In this document: piece by piece, positions 10,788-22,569 of the stretch
How the letters are laid out: each line of letters opens with the position of its first letter
Position numbering within the stretch: the stretch's first letter is position 1
Notes under the pieces: model-generated
What the model was told of the DNA's origin: nothing
Database searches by the model: none
Seen by the model: the letters and a program-made list of their open reading frames with translations, nothing else
Program-made: the position numbers and the translations under genes
Assembly: GCA_958450365.1 (NCBI GenBank)
Contig: CAUEEP010000881.1
Location: forward strand, 1 to 64,000
DNA from: Mesorhabditis belari
Taxonomy: Eukaryota > Nematoda > Chromadorea > Rhabditida > Rhabditidae
Direction of reading: 5' to 3'
Length of the DNA: 64,000 nucleotides

Positions 10788-11078
10788 TAGCAAAATCCAC
10801 AAATAAAAGATTGCGATATGCTGAAAATACCTTGTTTCATTGATAAGCTGCTTTACTGATGTGATTCGAAAAACAAAAATGATTTCACGTAAAGACAAGG
10901 TCAGCTCAAATGAAAAAACGACCTTCTTTGATAAACAGAGACAGTCGTTTGGCTTTCGTAAAAGAATTGATCCTCGAGACACTCAATTTCTTTTCGATTC
11001 TCCATTTTAATTTGATCCAAAAATGGATTTAAGCAATTTGTTTGTCTCCAGTTTTCCTGATAAGTCCTTGAAATTTCA

Positions 11079-13743
11079 ATGTATCTTCCAATTCACTGTA
11101 TTCTTTTTCTCCACATTACTGCCAAAAGAGTAGCCATCTCCCCTTCCAAGTCCTTCACCCACAAAAGTCATTCAAGTGTCGGCTCCATCCAAAGCTATCA
11201 GCCGATCAAAAACAGTCATCCACAAATTGACATCTCAAGTTATAATTTCTTGATCGACCGATCCCCACCCGGGGTTGTCAAAAAGGGGTAACCAATTTAG
11301 AACCTTGTTATATTCTATCATATTTAGTGGACAAGAAGCCGGCGAAGTACCCAAGTATGATTTCTCCGATGATAATCCCAGCAAAAAACAAACAATCGAG
11401 GTACATAAGCCAAGAAAGTTTTTTTTGAAACCATCTTACTATGTGCTTTTTGCTTAGAAGCCATCTATATTACTAAAGGATGATTTTTCAGGTCATCGAT
11501 GAAGATGAAGTATATCCACACAAGTACACCGCGGCGCATCCAACTACAACAACTCAGCCAAGATTGGTAATGACAAAATTTAAGAACAATCAACAAAATA
11601 CTCAAAAGCTTTGAAGAAATTTCACTAGATTTTGGTTCCTGATCTCCTAGCAACAATTGAGCCCCTATGTTACGTTATTCTTTAGGTTTCGATTGAGGCA
11701 AAAGTTGAATCACCTTCTATCTCACCTACAACAGCAACGATTAATGCAATTAAACTAAAAGATGAAAGAGAGTATCAATACCAAACAAGACCTAACTACT
11801 ATTCAAAAAATGATACATCCATGGTTAGTTTTTTGCGAGTTTAAGCATTTAGCATAAAGTTGATTTTAGTCTTCGCTCATTGCTACTTTCACTATATTGC
11901 TGATCATCGTTACTGTGATTGTTTGGCTCAAATATTGCTGCCCCTTGAGAATCAGGTAAGGACAGATGGTGCTCTTTCTTTATCGAAAGTTTTAGGACAA
12001 AGAGGAAAGAGGAGATAATTCTTTTAGCTGATGAAGAGGTAAGTTGAGAAAGCAACAAATTTCACCAAAGCATTTCTTAAGCCAGTGATGTTGCGCTTGA
12101 TTGGAAGTGGTGGATTTGGGCAAGTCTACGAGTTGGTCGGACAGAAACCGTGAGTATTCAGAGAAAGAAACGGAGCCAAGGGAAAGGAATTTAGAGCAGC
12201 TGTCATCAAAATCATGAACGCTTCACCGAAATTCTACGAAAGCGTTGAACATGAGTACAAACATTTGAAATTGATGAAACATCCCAATGTGGTCCGCTTG
12301 TTGCAAACGGAAAGAATGGAGAAGAGAGGCGAAGTCGGTATTGTGATGGAGTACTGTCAACGGGGAGATTTGAAAAAATGTAAGTCGATTCTGATACAAT
12401 GAGAGTCAAAAGATAAGGAATAGATAATCTTAGTATTATTGGATCAAACGATCGTCTACTCGATGAAAACGGTGTACTATTGGACGGTCGAGCTGTTGGA
12501 TGCACTTCAGTACATCTTCGAGACACACAATGTCATTCATCGGGATATCAAACCTGAGAAGTAACACATTACGTTTTTGCCAATTTATCAATATAATAGT
12601 GTTTTTATCACCGATAAGTGGTGTTTGAAAATTGGCGACTTTGGCCTTGCCAAATTCATCCAACAGACACAGACGGGCACTTTTGCCGGAACTCTTCGTT
12701 ACATGAGTCCATTGCAAAGGGATGTTAACCAAGATGGAGCCGAGTCTTCAAGCGGTCGACTTTTGGTGAGGCAAAGAAACAAATAACTTTTTGGGTTGAT
12801 GGATATGATTTGGCACGCTTTTTGAAACGAAATTTTTCTTCAATGAACAACTTCAAATCATGCGAGATATTTGCCATTATTTTGTATGATTTGTGCCCAT
12901 TTTACTGGCAGAAGTGAACTGGCTCTCTCGTAGAAAATTCGTAATATTAGCCGAACACTAGAGGCCCTTGTGTCCTTGTAGAAATTCCTACAACATAACG
13001 TGTCGCAGATCTCCAGGTGGTAGATTTTCAATAGTTAGAGCAAAGTAAAGTAAATTTCCAAAAAGCAAATATGTTAAAAGAGAAAGTCCATTGTTTTCGC
13101 AAGAATGAATGCTCTCATGTTTGTTTACATCTCTGGAATTTAATTTGAAAAAATGTGCCAAGCCATCAACCCAATACATGTAATTGAAAGGATTCCCATC
13201 GCAACGATGTCTACGGTATTGGCTTGGTTCTATGGGAAATGGTGGAGAGGAGGTAACCAGTGAAATACAATTGAACGAGAGCCCTTTTTTGGATCTCTTC
13301 CATAGACTATCTTAGTTTGAATGAATCATTTGTATCAACGTTTGACTCATTTTAGAACCGTGCTTGTGGAATATGATCGAAACGGGTGGTTCGATCGAGA
13401 TTTCTTCAATCAGGATGTCACCTCAAAGAAATTACAGAAAGTGGCTGCCCCCAATTGTCCTCGTCAGCTCCAAGAAATCATTGAGAAGTCAGATTCGCTT
13501 TCGACTCATTAAATCTCTCCATTTCAGATGTACAAATTTTGACCTCTACTCCCGACCAAAAGCTATTGAAATTTTCGAAGAAATGAAGCCACACAGAGTA
13601 GTCTTAAGAGTTAATCTTAAAAAAGAGAAATTTAGAGTGACTCGACGATTTCGAAGCTCCTTTTCTTGCCAATTGAACAGAAAAAACAAACGAAAACACT
13701 TCGTCCGATCGGCTTTGATGGCACTGACGCCAGAGTGCCTGTA
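11079..13743 (+). CDS. Single-pass transmembrane protein kinase, C-lobe disrupted
   Basis: Ten consecutive exons join in frame: 11079-11287, 11328-11400, 11492-11566, 11686-11823, 11870-11955, 11996-12038, 12082-12149, 12195-12379, 12434-12560 and 12600 to about 12716. They give a Ser/Thr-rich N-terminal region, a membrane helix (SLIATFTILLIIVTVIVWLKYCC), a short basic juxtamembrane stretch, then a kinase: GSGGFGQVYE, AAVIKIM (ATP lysine), HRDIKPEN, IGDFGLAKF and AGTLRYMSP. The next segment shifts frame: subdomain IX-like MLTKMEPSLQAVDFW is one base out of register with RYMSP. After a mariner relic, a second subdomain IX appears (DVYGIGLVLWEMVERR), followed by NCPRQLQEIIEKC and RPKAIEIFEEM with good splice sites to 13743. 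So there is one N-lobe and two partial C-lobes. The ATG at 11079 opens a weak hydrophobic leader; an earlier exon is possible. Probably non-functional as it stands. Confidence 0.65.
12960..13065 (-). mobile_element. Relic of a mariner transposase N-terminus
   Basis: The minus frame reads ENLPPGDLRHVML, nearly the same as DNLPPGHIRHVML at the start of the mariner B transposase at 41506-42006. It lies inside the kinase gene, between its two partial C-lobes. No terminal repeats are discernible. Confidence 0.5.
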
Positions 13744-13744
13744 G

Positions 13745-14312
13745 AAACAATCGACTTGACTATTACTCCTGTTTCCTCCTTTTAAAATGTTCAACTCTAA
13801 ACAGCACCTTCATTATGTTCAAACAATCTTCTGTATATAAAAGCTAGATGAGAAAAATACATACATCGGAATGTACAGATTATAATCAAATTGAATAATG
13901 ATGGAGATCAATCAAGTCTTGAGCACAATCCACGTTTTTGTTGCGTCCAACGGGAATATAATCGCTTTTTCAGAGAATCTTCTATTTGAAAAGTCCCAAA
14001 TTGACAGAATCTGGTGATGGATCTAAACAGAAATTAGAGGTTTTTTTAAAATTGAAGACTTCAAAAAACTAGACAAGATATTTCTGAGTCTTTATCAGCT
14101 CTTTTCAATAACACCAATTCCTCAACTCACTTCTGATCTCAAGGCATTCCTGAACGCATCTCCTATTGATTGAACTTAAGCGAATGTATCCATCGTTGTA
14201 TAAGCAATCTTTCAGTTTGAGCATTGGATGACAGGAAAAAAACAAAACCTAGAATGCTGTTTTCACAATCCGAATCACAACAAATCACCAAAAAAACCAG
14301 AAGAACAGGATC
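13745..14312. other. Spacer after the kinase gene
   Basis: No gene recognised; A/T-rich with short uninformative ORFs. Confidence 0.3.
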
Positions 14313-14410
14313 CATAGCACATAAGACCTCCCCCCAAGATGACAAAAGGTTTTGTGACGGCACAGGTAAAACTTGTTGTCATCTTGGGGGGGAGGTCTTA
14401 TGGGCTATGA
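14313..14410. repeat. Short hairpin (foldback) element, copy 1
   Basis: The arms catagcacataagacctccc and its complement ending at 14410 enclose a loop of about 20 bases. Inside the arms sit ccccccaagatgac and gtcatcttgggggg. A second element with the same arms lies at 29950-30080 and a half-arm lies near 23826-23852, so it is a dispersed family. Confidence 0.8.
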
Positions 14411-15140
14411 AACCCGTTTAGCGGACATTCTCATCACGGACATCTCGGAAATCCGTTGAACGATTTGTGTCGACTGTTATCGAATGCTATCGATTATTTA
14501 AAAAGGTTAGCCTTTTTGTTACGTAGTACAATTGGTTTAATTTTGCCGAAAACTCTCAAATCATGGGGAATCTCTACCGTAACCAAATCAATTCATACCG
14601 CTTTTGAGAAGATTTTTGATCTCACGAAATTCCATTTTAGTGCAAAAAACTTTTCTTTTAATTAAAATTTAGAAATTTTTGCGTAAAGCTTTGAAAAAGA
14701 AATGATTTTATAACCAACTACCAGTAAATTAGGAAAAAATTTGACAGAGAGCCGACAGGGCTGCAAAAAAATTGCAACAAAATACAAAAAGCTATCATGA
14801 TGCTGTGAAAATCTCTAACTTTTATATCAAATTTGGTATCAACTCTTTAGTTTTTTGATGTACCGGAACAGAACTGAAAATGAATTTTCTTTTCTATTCC
14901 CATATCTTTCTTAGGTGTGTTTCTTGTTATCATAAAAATAATGCTCCTTTTCCCGTCGATTACTCATTTAATTCCCTTCCTTGGGCACACGTTGATCGAT
15001 TCTGCATCTAGCACTTAAGAACCTTTATGGTTCTTTTCACTCTCAAAGTCACAAAGTATACCAGGGTTTCTTTTCTCAAAAAAAAGAGGCGTCGCAGCAT
15101 AAATAGTAGAGAAAATCATATCGGTTCGACGTTTTAAACC
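14411..15140. other. Spacer; upstream flank of the CUB-like gene starts here
   Basis: From about 14740 the sequence matches the last 300 bases of the window in reverse complement (tgcaacaaaatacaaaaagc, gatgtaccggaacagaactg). That marks the outer limit of the triplicated block on this side. Before 14740 nothing is recognised. Confidence 0.6.
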
Positions 15141-15908
15141 ATGCCCATTTTCTCCTTATTCTTTCTCTTCTACATAACTGCCACACACTCGTTAACAACG
15201 GTTTTCAATTTAAACACTCAATTTCCATCTTATGCTTTGCATGGAGTTAATTTGGATAAATGGAAGGTAAATAATTTGAGAGAATCAAAAAAGATTTTCC
15301 TCAATCACTAGCTGAGCACGTCTTTCTTATATAACCCTTCAACTGGTGCTTATTTTTATGTCTAATTCAAGTTGTTTCCTATGTTGAGTTTTAATCTCTA
15401 AATTAGAATCATAATTGAGTAATTGTGCTCAGCACTTTAGAGTATTCAAGTGAACGGTTGTGTCGATTGTGATTTCCTTGTCGATTTCTCTTTTCGCGTG
15501 TGCAACGAGGTGCCGAATGGACAAGAAGGAGTGAGTGATTTGAGGAGGGACACGAAAATGAGATCCTTTTCCCCCATTTAGCACTACACCGATTCGAACA
15601 TTGTCATCTGCAAAGATCCATATCCATTCACAATCAACGGAAAACCACCATTGAATCCCCATTGTGAATGGCGGTCTGTTTGGTTGACAACGAACTTATC
15701 AAACAAACCTTTAGAGCTTTAATTGTTTTTCCGGTGGACTTAAACAACACCTGGAATAATCTCTATTCTTGCTCATATCGTCTAAACGGAGAGAAAAGTC
15801 TCATCGTGAGAGCTGTCTCGCAAAAAGTCTCTCAAAACGGTTTCGCCTTCTCATTTCGTGTTCGGCAATGGGTTAATGGTAGGGGAAAGGAGAGAGATGA
15901 AGAACCTA

Positions 15909-16444
15909 TTAGGTTGGCCCAGTCTTTAGACACTTTCTTTCTACTAATGTTTATAAATGACAAATTCACCGATTGACCTACGGTTTCCTTCATTAGAAAG
16001 GGCTACTATTTTTCTATAAAATAATGTTCAAATCTTACGAAAATGTTTTGTTTTTGGTTTTTTATGGGGACGCGAAGCTGGGTAAAAAAGGCGACAACCC
16101 GAAAACGCAATTTAGATTTAGAGGCTTGGATCCACAGAAACCTATGTTGCTTTTAATAACTAAAAGATAAAGCGCAAAAAGTTAGGTATATAGCTGAATT
16201 TTCAGAATCTTCTATTCAACCAATTTCTTCGTAGAGATTTTTATAGATTTTTTACGAAAAACACATTTTTCACTTTTGAATTTGCTTGAAAGTGGATTCA
16301 AATCTTTTAAAAAGATCGAAGAATGAATAATAAACGTTTTCTATTCTATTTTATTTAAAGCCAATTGTAGTTTTGGTAATTTTGTTGCCATTTATAAACG
16401 CTAGTAGAAAAAAAAGTGCGTAAAGACTTATGAGTCCAACCTAA
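15909..16444 (+). mobile_element. 536-bp MITE with long inverted ends, copy 1
   Basis: Starts TTAGGTTGGCCCAGTCTTTA and ends GACTTATGAGTCCAACCTAA, with TA on both sides (15907-15908, 16445-16446). The inverted ends extend about 60 bases, including TTTATAAATG and CATTTATAAAC. It sits in the intron after exon 4, and the same insertion is present in gene copies 2 and 3. Confidence 0.85.
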
Positions 16445-17734
16445 TACAATATTACGAAACCAAACTTTATGCTCACCAGTTAGACATTTAACTAGGGGTA
16501 ATCGGGGGTGATTCAATTTCTGAGCTGACGTTTTAATCTTAAAAATAAATACTATTGAAATTTGGATAACAGACCTGTTTTTTCGATAAGCACATTTTCA
16601 TATGCAAATTTTTCTTTGCCATTTTCTCAAAACAAAGTGTTCAAGTGTTGAATTTACTTTAGAGTCGATCCCAATGTTCGTTCTACCGGTCAGTGACAAT
16701 CAATACCTTGGAAACGAGTACTTTTTAGTCGAAAAAAGTACGATGGTTACTCTCGTCGCCAATCCGATTCTAGCACCGTTTGTCGAATTTCACTAGAAAA
16801 AACCTGGTTTTTTTTTTCTTTCATAAAGAAGTCCGCGCGTGAATACAGCGCTTATTCTGGAGATGCATGGTCGACTCGACGAGGATTACCAGGATGCGAT
16901 CCCACTGTATGAGGTGAGATCAAGAATCAACTGTTTTGGCTTATAATGCAACGGTCTCGACTCGACCATTCAGAATCAATAAGAAACTCAATACATCTTG
17001 TTTTATGGTGAGCACGATACCCTAACGATTAGCCTCAATGCTGGTCAAATAATCCTCAACGCATCGTGCAATTTTTCAGCAACTTTTTTCATACTCACAT
17101 CTCCATTGATTAATTTCTATTATTTTGGTATTTATTGCCTATGAAAAGATCTACACATTTGTATTAAAACCATAAGAATTGACCAACGGAGACGTGAGTT
17201 AGGCCAAGTTGCTAAAGAACTTTAATTGCGGCTGAATCAATTGGAATTTTTGGCTAAACTTGAGCGTTTCTAGAAAAAGCATTAATCGATGATTGAAACA
17301 TGGCTTAATTCCCTAACCATTAGGCGGACATCACATGCAATTGGCCTTTCACCTATTCGGTTTTTGCCGGATCCGATCCGGGTCTGCGATGGCGAGAGTC
17401 TCTCGACTTTTCTCTCGATCAGTCAGTTCTCAAAAATAGCTTTTCCAAAGATCTTCAGGGCGACAATCTATTCAACATCCACCGTCGTCACTCTTCTCGG
17501 CAATGACTACTGTACTTTTACGGCTCTTATTAGTCTGTGAATTGGCTTTTCGATTGTTTTTCTTGATTTCAGTGCCAGAATACCTGGAAGCGCTCCTCAA
17601 TTATCTTCCAACTTATCTTACATCATACAGTTATCCATGGCCTTTCGATAATCCAACCGATTACCCACGATGTCAACAGGCTCGAGCCGATTTCTCACCG
17701 TTAATTGTGGGAATTTTAAACAATTAGGATCTTT

Positions 17735-17971
17735 TAGTCCAGATGTCTATAGGAGCATGTAGTTGACCTCTTTATCCTCAACTATTCCGTAGATTGACTG
17801 AGTTTTTAAAATTTTATTTGACAGTGAAAAGAACTTGTGAAAAAGTTGTGAATAAACGAGACCACGTCTTTTACCGTTATGCTCCTAAAGACATGCAGCC
17901 GAGAATCCCCAGTTGGGCATAAAGGGTTTTCCATTATACTCCTATAGACGTCTAGACCAAAAATACCATTC
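17735..17971 (+). repeat. Inverted-repeat element in an intron of copy 1
   Basis: The ends read TTTTAGTCCAGATGTCTATA and, inverted, TATAGACGTCTAGACCAAAA. The arms are imperfect over about 45 bases. The same element occurs at the matching place in copy 2 (39569-39811) and copy 3 (59094-59340), so it is older than the duplications. Confidence 0.65.
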
Positions 17972-20900
17972 CCACGATTGGGACACGAGTGAATTTTAGT
18001 CAAAAACCGAGCGCCGCATCGCCATTGATGTGATCAAATTGGAAAACGGTACTCTCAAACTGTTTTATGGCACAAATCCATCAAACGAAAAGGGATATTG
18101 CACGAATCCGAAAATCGAATCCAAAAGCATCGAGTTTGTGGAGATTAGCAGAGATTAGCAAAAATGAGATCATTTCAGTCTCGTCGATCAACAAAAAGTC
18201 GCGGTTTCAGCGGAATGCTTTCATGTGAGATCGTTTAGAAAGCGAATTCGAAAATATTGTAGCTCGAGTTTTGTCCCCTTCAAAATGGCACAAAAGATCG
18301 TTTTGGTTTTGTGGTGAAGGCGAGTCGAGCGCCGGTCGATCCGAAACTCGTCGAATGCAAGCTGACCCACATGTTGAGCACCGAGAACCCGCAAGTTCTC
18401 CTCAACGTCAGAAATATCTACTTCCAAGAGGGTTCGTTTATTTCTTTGTCTTTTGGTACTTGTGTTCTAGTGGGCTAAGGCTTAGTTAAAGTTAAATTAA
18501 CAATTAACTTTTTGTAAATAGGCCCAGATGACTGTCATTGTGATAATTCTTAAAGAAAATTCAGCGATTTGTCCGGAAAATATTTTAACTTGATGAGCGT
18601 CTTTAAAATGTAAGCAGAGATGTTTCTAATGCAAATTTTGCGCCCACCAAATGTCCAAACACTTTTTTGAAATCATATTTAAAAAGTGACTGGTACGAAG
18701 CCAATTTGTGTGGAGAGGAAATGTGGAAATGCTTCGAGTTGTCCGATCATCATTGATCTTTCATTTGCTTGTTACATTGAGGATGAGGTAGCAGAAAAGT
18801 GCCACTCTTATTTGTTTTTCTTGTAGAACCATTGCATCAACTCATCCCCATACACAATCAACGGTGAACGTCCAGAAATCAAGGATTGGGAGATTCGGTG
18901 ACAAATCTTTCTCTTGATTTAACTCTTTCTTTCAGGTACACATCTCGACGTGTATATTTTCTGCTACAGGCTCGCCTCGTCAAAGAAAGCCGCGTCTATT
19001 TGAGTTCGGATGCCGATTTTTCGAGCCCTTTGTATGGGGGCTACTCATTCCGATTGCCCAACACAACGCTCGGTTTGTTTACTCAACAGGGTTTACAGAG
19101 AAGAATTTTTGTCCTCCATTCTAAAAGGCACTGCTACCGTAACCCGTGCGATTTTAGTGAAAAATTATGGCCAGTTTGAACAGGATCAAAGTTATAAAAA
19201 ACTACGAAATTTCGGTTGTGATCGAATTGGACCGAATGCTCATGTCTAGTGATTTCCCCTTCCTTTCAGATGAGACGAATTTCTTCTTCTTCCCCGTCAA
19301 CGATTTCCTTCACATGCGTGAATTCGGCTTTAGATTCGCCGAGTCGCCACGCGGGACGTGGTTTTCGATGGTTTTAGTATTCGAGGATAGCCTGCAACTG
19401 AGAAAATTTCGCGGAGTAAGCAGATTTAACGTTTAGTTCCTCTGGAGAACGCTGGAGATTTGACGGAAAAAGCCAAGCTATGGTCTTAAGTTATTTATCG
19501 CTTTCCACGATATGCAAGTAGTGTTAGCAAAACATTGAACGATGATCATAAAGAGTACTGGAGCAATGACCTCCCGTTTACTGCAGACATTTTCTGGTTT
19601 TCAACAAAAGCCCGGAGAAACTGTCTTTTAGGATCACGGGAATCGCTCGTGCGAGTATCAAATAGTGCACGGGCCACCCAGTAACTTCCTTGGCCATCCC
19701 GAGCTTCTATTGAACACGTATCGGTAAGTTTTTCAATTTTTCGGCTAAAGTCTCAAACAGAGTGTTCTCCTCAAAAGACACCTAATCTCTAGAACAATAG
19801 TAATCAAAGAATTAGTTTTAATTGAAGCGCTGGCTGACTGAGTATTGTGATTCCTCATCGATTGATACTAAAATTGAGCTGTTTGGACCATTGAGAATTA
19901 GAGGAAGAGGTTTTTAGCCGATGTAGAAAAGAGCACCCAAATTTCCATGAGTCTTTAGTGATACCGATGTCTTTCAAGAGCAATCTCTCACATCTCTATC
20001 CTACAGTATCTACATACCACCTGGATGTGCTCCAAGTGTTGCCCTCAGAACCTATCCCTGTAAATTTTGACGGTACTTTGCTTGTTTCATTTCTTTCTCG
20101 TACAGCAAGCAACGATCTGACACTTCGTAATTGTGGTGGGACGGTGTTTTTCGCGGCTCTCGACGATATCCCGTTGAACCAAATAGAAGCTGCCTATTTT
20201 TGCGGTCAAGTCTATTCTTTTTATCTTTCTTTTCTTTACCTGTAGACATTTGCACTTAACCGAGTCCCGCCCCAGATTCGGATCGGAGTCGGAAAATTTG
20301 TGCCGGTTCGATTTGGTAGTAAACTTTACAAGGCATCTGGTAGCAAGATTGTGTGAAAGCCATCAAACTTATTGTATTAAATTTTGAAGATAAGATAATA
20401 AGTTAATTTTTATTGTAATTGTAGTAGACAGATGAAACTTGATAACAAAAGTTGCACATGGCTTAATCACAATGCACCCACTGAGTGCTCAACAAACATC
20501 ATGTTGTTTTTCCTTTTCGATTAATAGGGAACATATTCTGTTTGTTTTCAGATTCTTTCCCCGTCAACATATCGTTTCAAACAAACTCTATTGGATTCGG
20601 TCAAATCTCGGTTCAATATCGGAAGAATTTCGGCGACGATTGGATAGATAGCGAGTTGGCTTCTTTAAAATAACAACTTATTTTTTGAATTTGATTCAAT
20701 TCTCTTTTAGCGTCAACACGACACTTTCGAATGTGCGAGCGGTTCAGGTAAAAGGGAAAAGAGTGAGAAAATTGATTGTGAAATACTTCAGCTTCAATGT
20801 ACCATTGTGTCCAAATGGGAGAAATACAAGAGATGTTTCGCGAAGATTCATTTTGTCCGTTCTTTCGACAATGGATTCGACGATCGATCACCGGTAACCC

Positions 20901-21193
20901 AAGATCCATCAAATCAAGCTGAGAGCTGCGCCAATCCCATCTCTTTTTTTACATTTACTCTTTCACTAGACATCTTTTTCTTTCTCAACACTAGCCGGTA
21001 GCTTTTTTCAATTTTTCAACTCAAAACGTTTGATCGTTTGTAGGCTGTAAGCCCTAGTGATTCATATTTCCTTATTGATAACACGTCGCTTTCTTTCCCA
21101 TTCTATTTAACTTTTATGGATACGTGACTACTGTGATACCCATTCATGAAATTAGTTAGTCTGTCTTTGCAAACTAAATAGTTGAAATAAGTA

Positions 21194-21375
21194 CCGTAAA
21201 TACTGTAATTGGACACCACCCCTCTAATGGTACCCCTCCCCCCCCCCCCCCCCCCCTCAAACCCCCCCCCCCCCCTAGTCCCCCCCCCCCCCCCTATTCC
21301 CCCCCCCCCCCCCCTTTGGCCCCCCCCCCCCCTAAGGGGCCCCCCCCCCAATTACAAAAACTCTTTTAGGGGTGG

Positions 21376-21445
<70 letters not shown>

Positions 21446-21448
21446 GTG

Positions 21449-21496
<48 letters not shown>

Positions 21497-21621
21497 CTAG
21501 TTGGGTATTTTTTTTTTTTTTTATTTTAAAAAGCTCAAAAAGTAAAACCAAGTAACACCAAAATTGTTCCAATTTTGGCTGGTATGGCCTCTTTGGGGGT
21601 TTGAATGGGGGGGGGGGTTGT

Positions 21622-21654
<33 letters not shown>

Positions 21655-22567
21655 GGAAGGGGGGGGGGAGAGGGGAAGGGGGGGGGGGAGGGGGGGGAAA
21701 GGGGGAAGGGGCGGGGAATTTTTTTTTAAAAGTCATGGCTGGATGGAGTCGCTCTTGAGGCGCCACCAACTTTCTTTGAGGGCACCAACGACAACTTGTC
21801 AAAAGCTGCCGAGCGAATTTGAGAAGGCCATCGTCAAGCACATTCTGAGGCTGAACAAGACAAGCACATTGTTGCTTGCGATGAGACGGCGGTTTGGCTG
21901 GATGCTTCGACGAGCAAGTGCATCGAAGCGGTTGGAGCCAAAGAAGTTGGTGTCCTCACCCGCGGCTACGACAAGATGAATATATCCGTGATGCTCTGAT
22001 GGGAAAAAGTTGCGCCCTTTTGTCGTGGTGCATCGGAAAACGATGAACGAAAAAATCGAGACAAAGCTCCAATCAAAGTCATTGCTCTGTTGGAAAGAGA
22101 AGAAACGCAAGTGCTTCGATAATGAGATCACGGCGGAATACTTGTAACGCTCTTTCGGTGGACTGATCTTTAATCTATTGTACTTACAGGCGATGAGAAA
22201 TGCTTGGACAGAGGCAGAAATCGAGGATCTCTTGGAACCGCTCGCATCGACGGGATTTCAAGGGCATCGAGGAATTGATGAGCAAGAAAATGATGAATTC
22301 ATTGATTCACATGTTTCTATTGATTTAGCTTGTGAGTTGGTTTTGTTTCGTTTTGCTGTTCAATTTTCAAATGGTCAAAACCAATAAAAACTAAAGTAAA
22401 AGTTGGCTTTTGAACAAATTATTTAAATGTATCCTGATTTGGTAACTTGAATAGTGGTGTAAAATAGTAACCCACCCTCTAATAGTGCCCCACCCTCTAA
22501 TAGTACCCCACCCTAGAGGGGGAGGGAAAAAATAGTACCCCATGGGGTCCAATTACAGTATTTACGG
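21194..22567 (+). mobile_element. Defective pogo/Tigger-class DNA transposon
   Basis: Perfect 21-bp terminal inverted repeats (CCGTAAATACTGTAATTGGAC and its complement) are flanked by TA at 21192-21193 and 22568-22569, the pogo target site. Inside, plus-strand frames give GWMESLLRRHQLSLRAPTTT, typical of the CENP-B/pogo DNA-binding domain. They also give CDETAVWLDASTSKCIEAVG and LTRGYDKMNISVML, matching the DDE_1 domain with its first catalytic Asp, and DGKKLRPFVVVHRKTMNEKI-like sequence. These pieces lie in different frames with stops, and most of the N-terminus is replaced by homopolymer tracts. Near the right end a 16-base unit, ccaccctctaatagta, repeats about three times. Dead, but well delimited. 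Confidence 0.85.
21235..21730. repeat. Homopolymer cluster: poly-C, poly-T (67 and 46), poly-G (32)
   Basis: Runs of C separated by short interruptions fill 21235-21350. T runs occupy 21378-21444 and 21451-21496. G runs fill 21607-21715, the longest being 32 G at 21622-21653. The C-rich arm is complementary to the G-rich arm with the T tract between them. ORFs through here are low-complexity artefacts. Assembly error in run lengths is likely. Confidence 0.9.
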
Positions 22568-22569
22568 TA

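Larger units (their letters stand above)
15141..21001 (+). pseudogene. Secreted CUB-like multidomain protein, copy 1 (decayed)
   Basis: Exon 1 (15141-15266) encodes a signal peptide (MPIFSLFFLFYITATHS). Exons 15441-15530, 15582-15673, 15715-15878, 16663-16777 and 16829-16913 follow in frame. Cysteine- and tryptophan-containing beta-rich blocks recur: CKDPYPFTING...HCEWR; YLTSYSYPWPFDNPTDYPRC with NGTLKLFYGTNPSN; NHCINSSPYTING...DWEIR; then a C-terminal SFPVNISFQTNSIGFGQIS and SKWEKYKRCF, ending in a hydrophobic tail. The pattern resembles nematode CUB-like domains, but I name that family only tentatively. Two lesions are clear: an in-frame TAA at 16980-16982 where copy 2 has TAC, and a small insertion near 18140-18160 that shifts frame relative to copies 2 and 3. 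Copies 2 and 3 lie at 36097-44738 and 55193-63621, inverted. Exons between 17000 and 20350 could be placed only by homology among copies. Confidence 0.6.

Noticed and set aside
17289..17540. MIETWLNSL... ORF as an independent gene
   Set aside because: It is an internal exon region of the CUB-like gene, open in the same place in all three copies; which of two open frames is used could not be decided.
21209..21572. ORFs encoding poly-proline, poly-phenylalanine and poly-lysine
   Set aside because: They are translations of homopolymer runs inside the defective pogo element, not genes.
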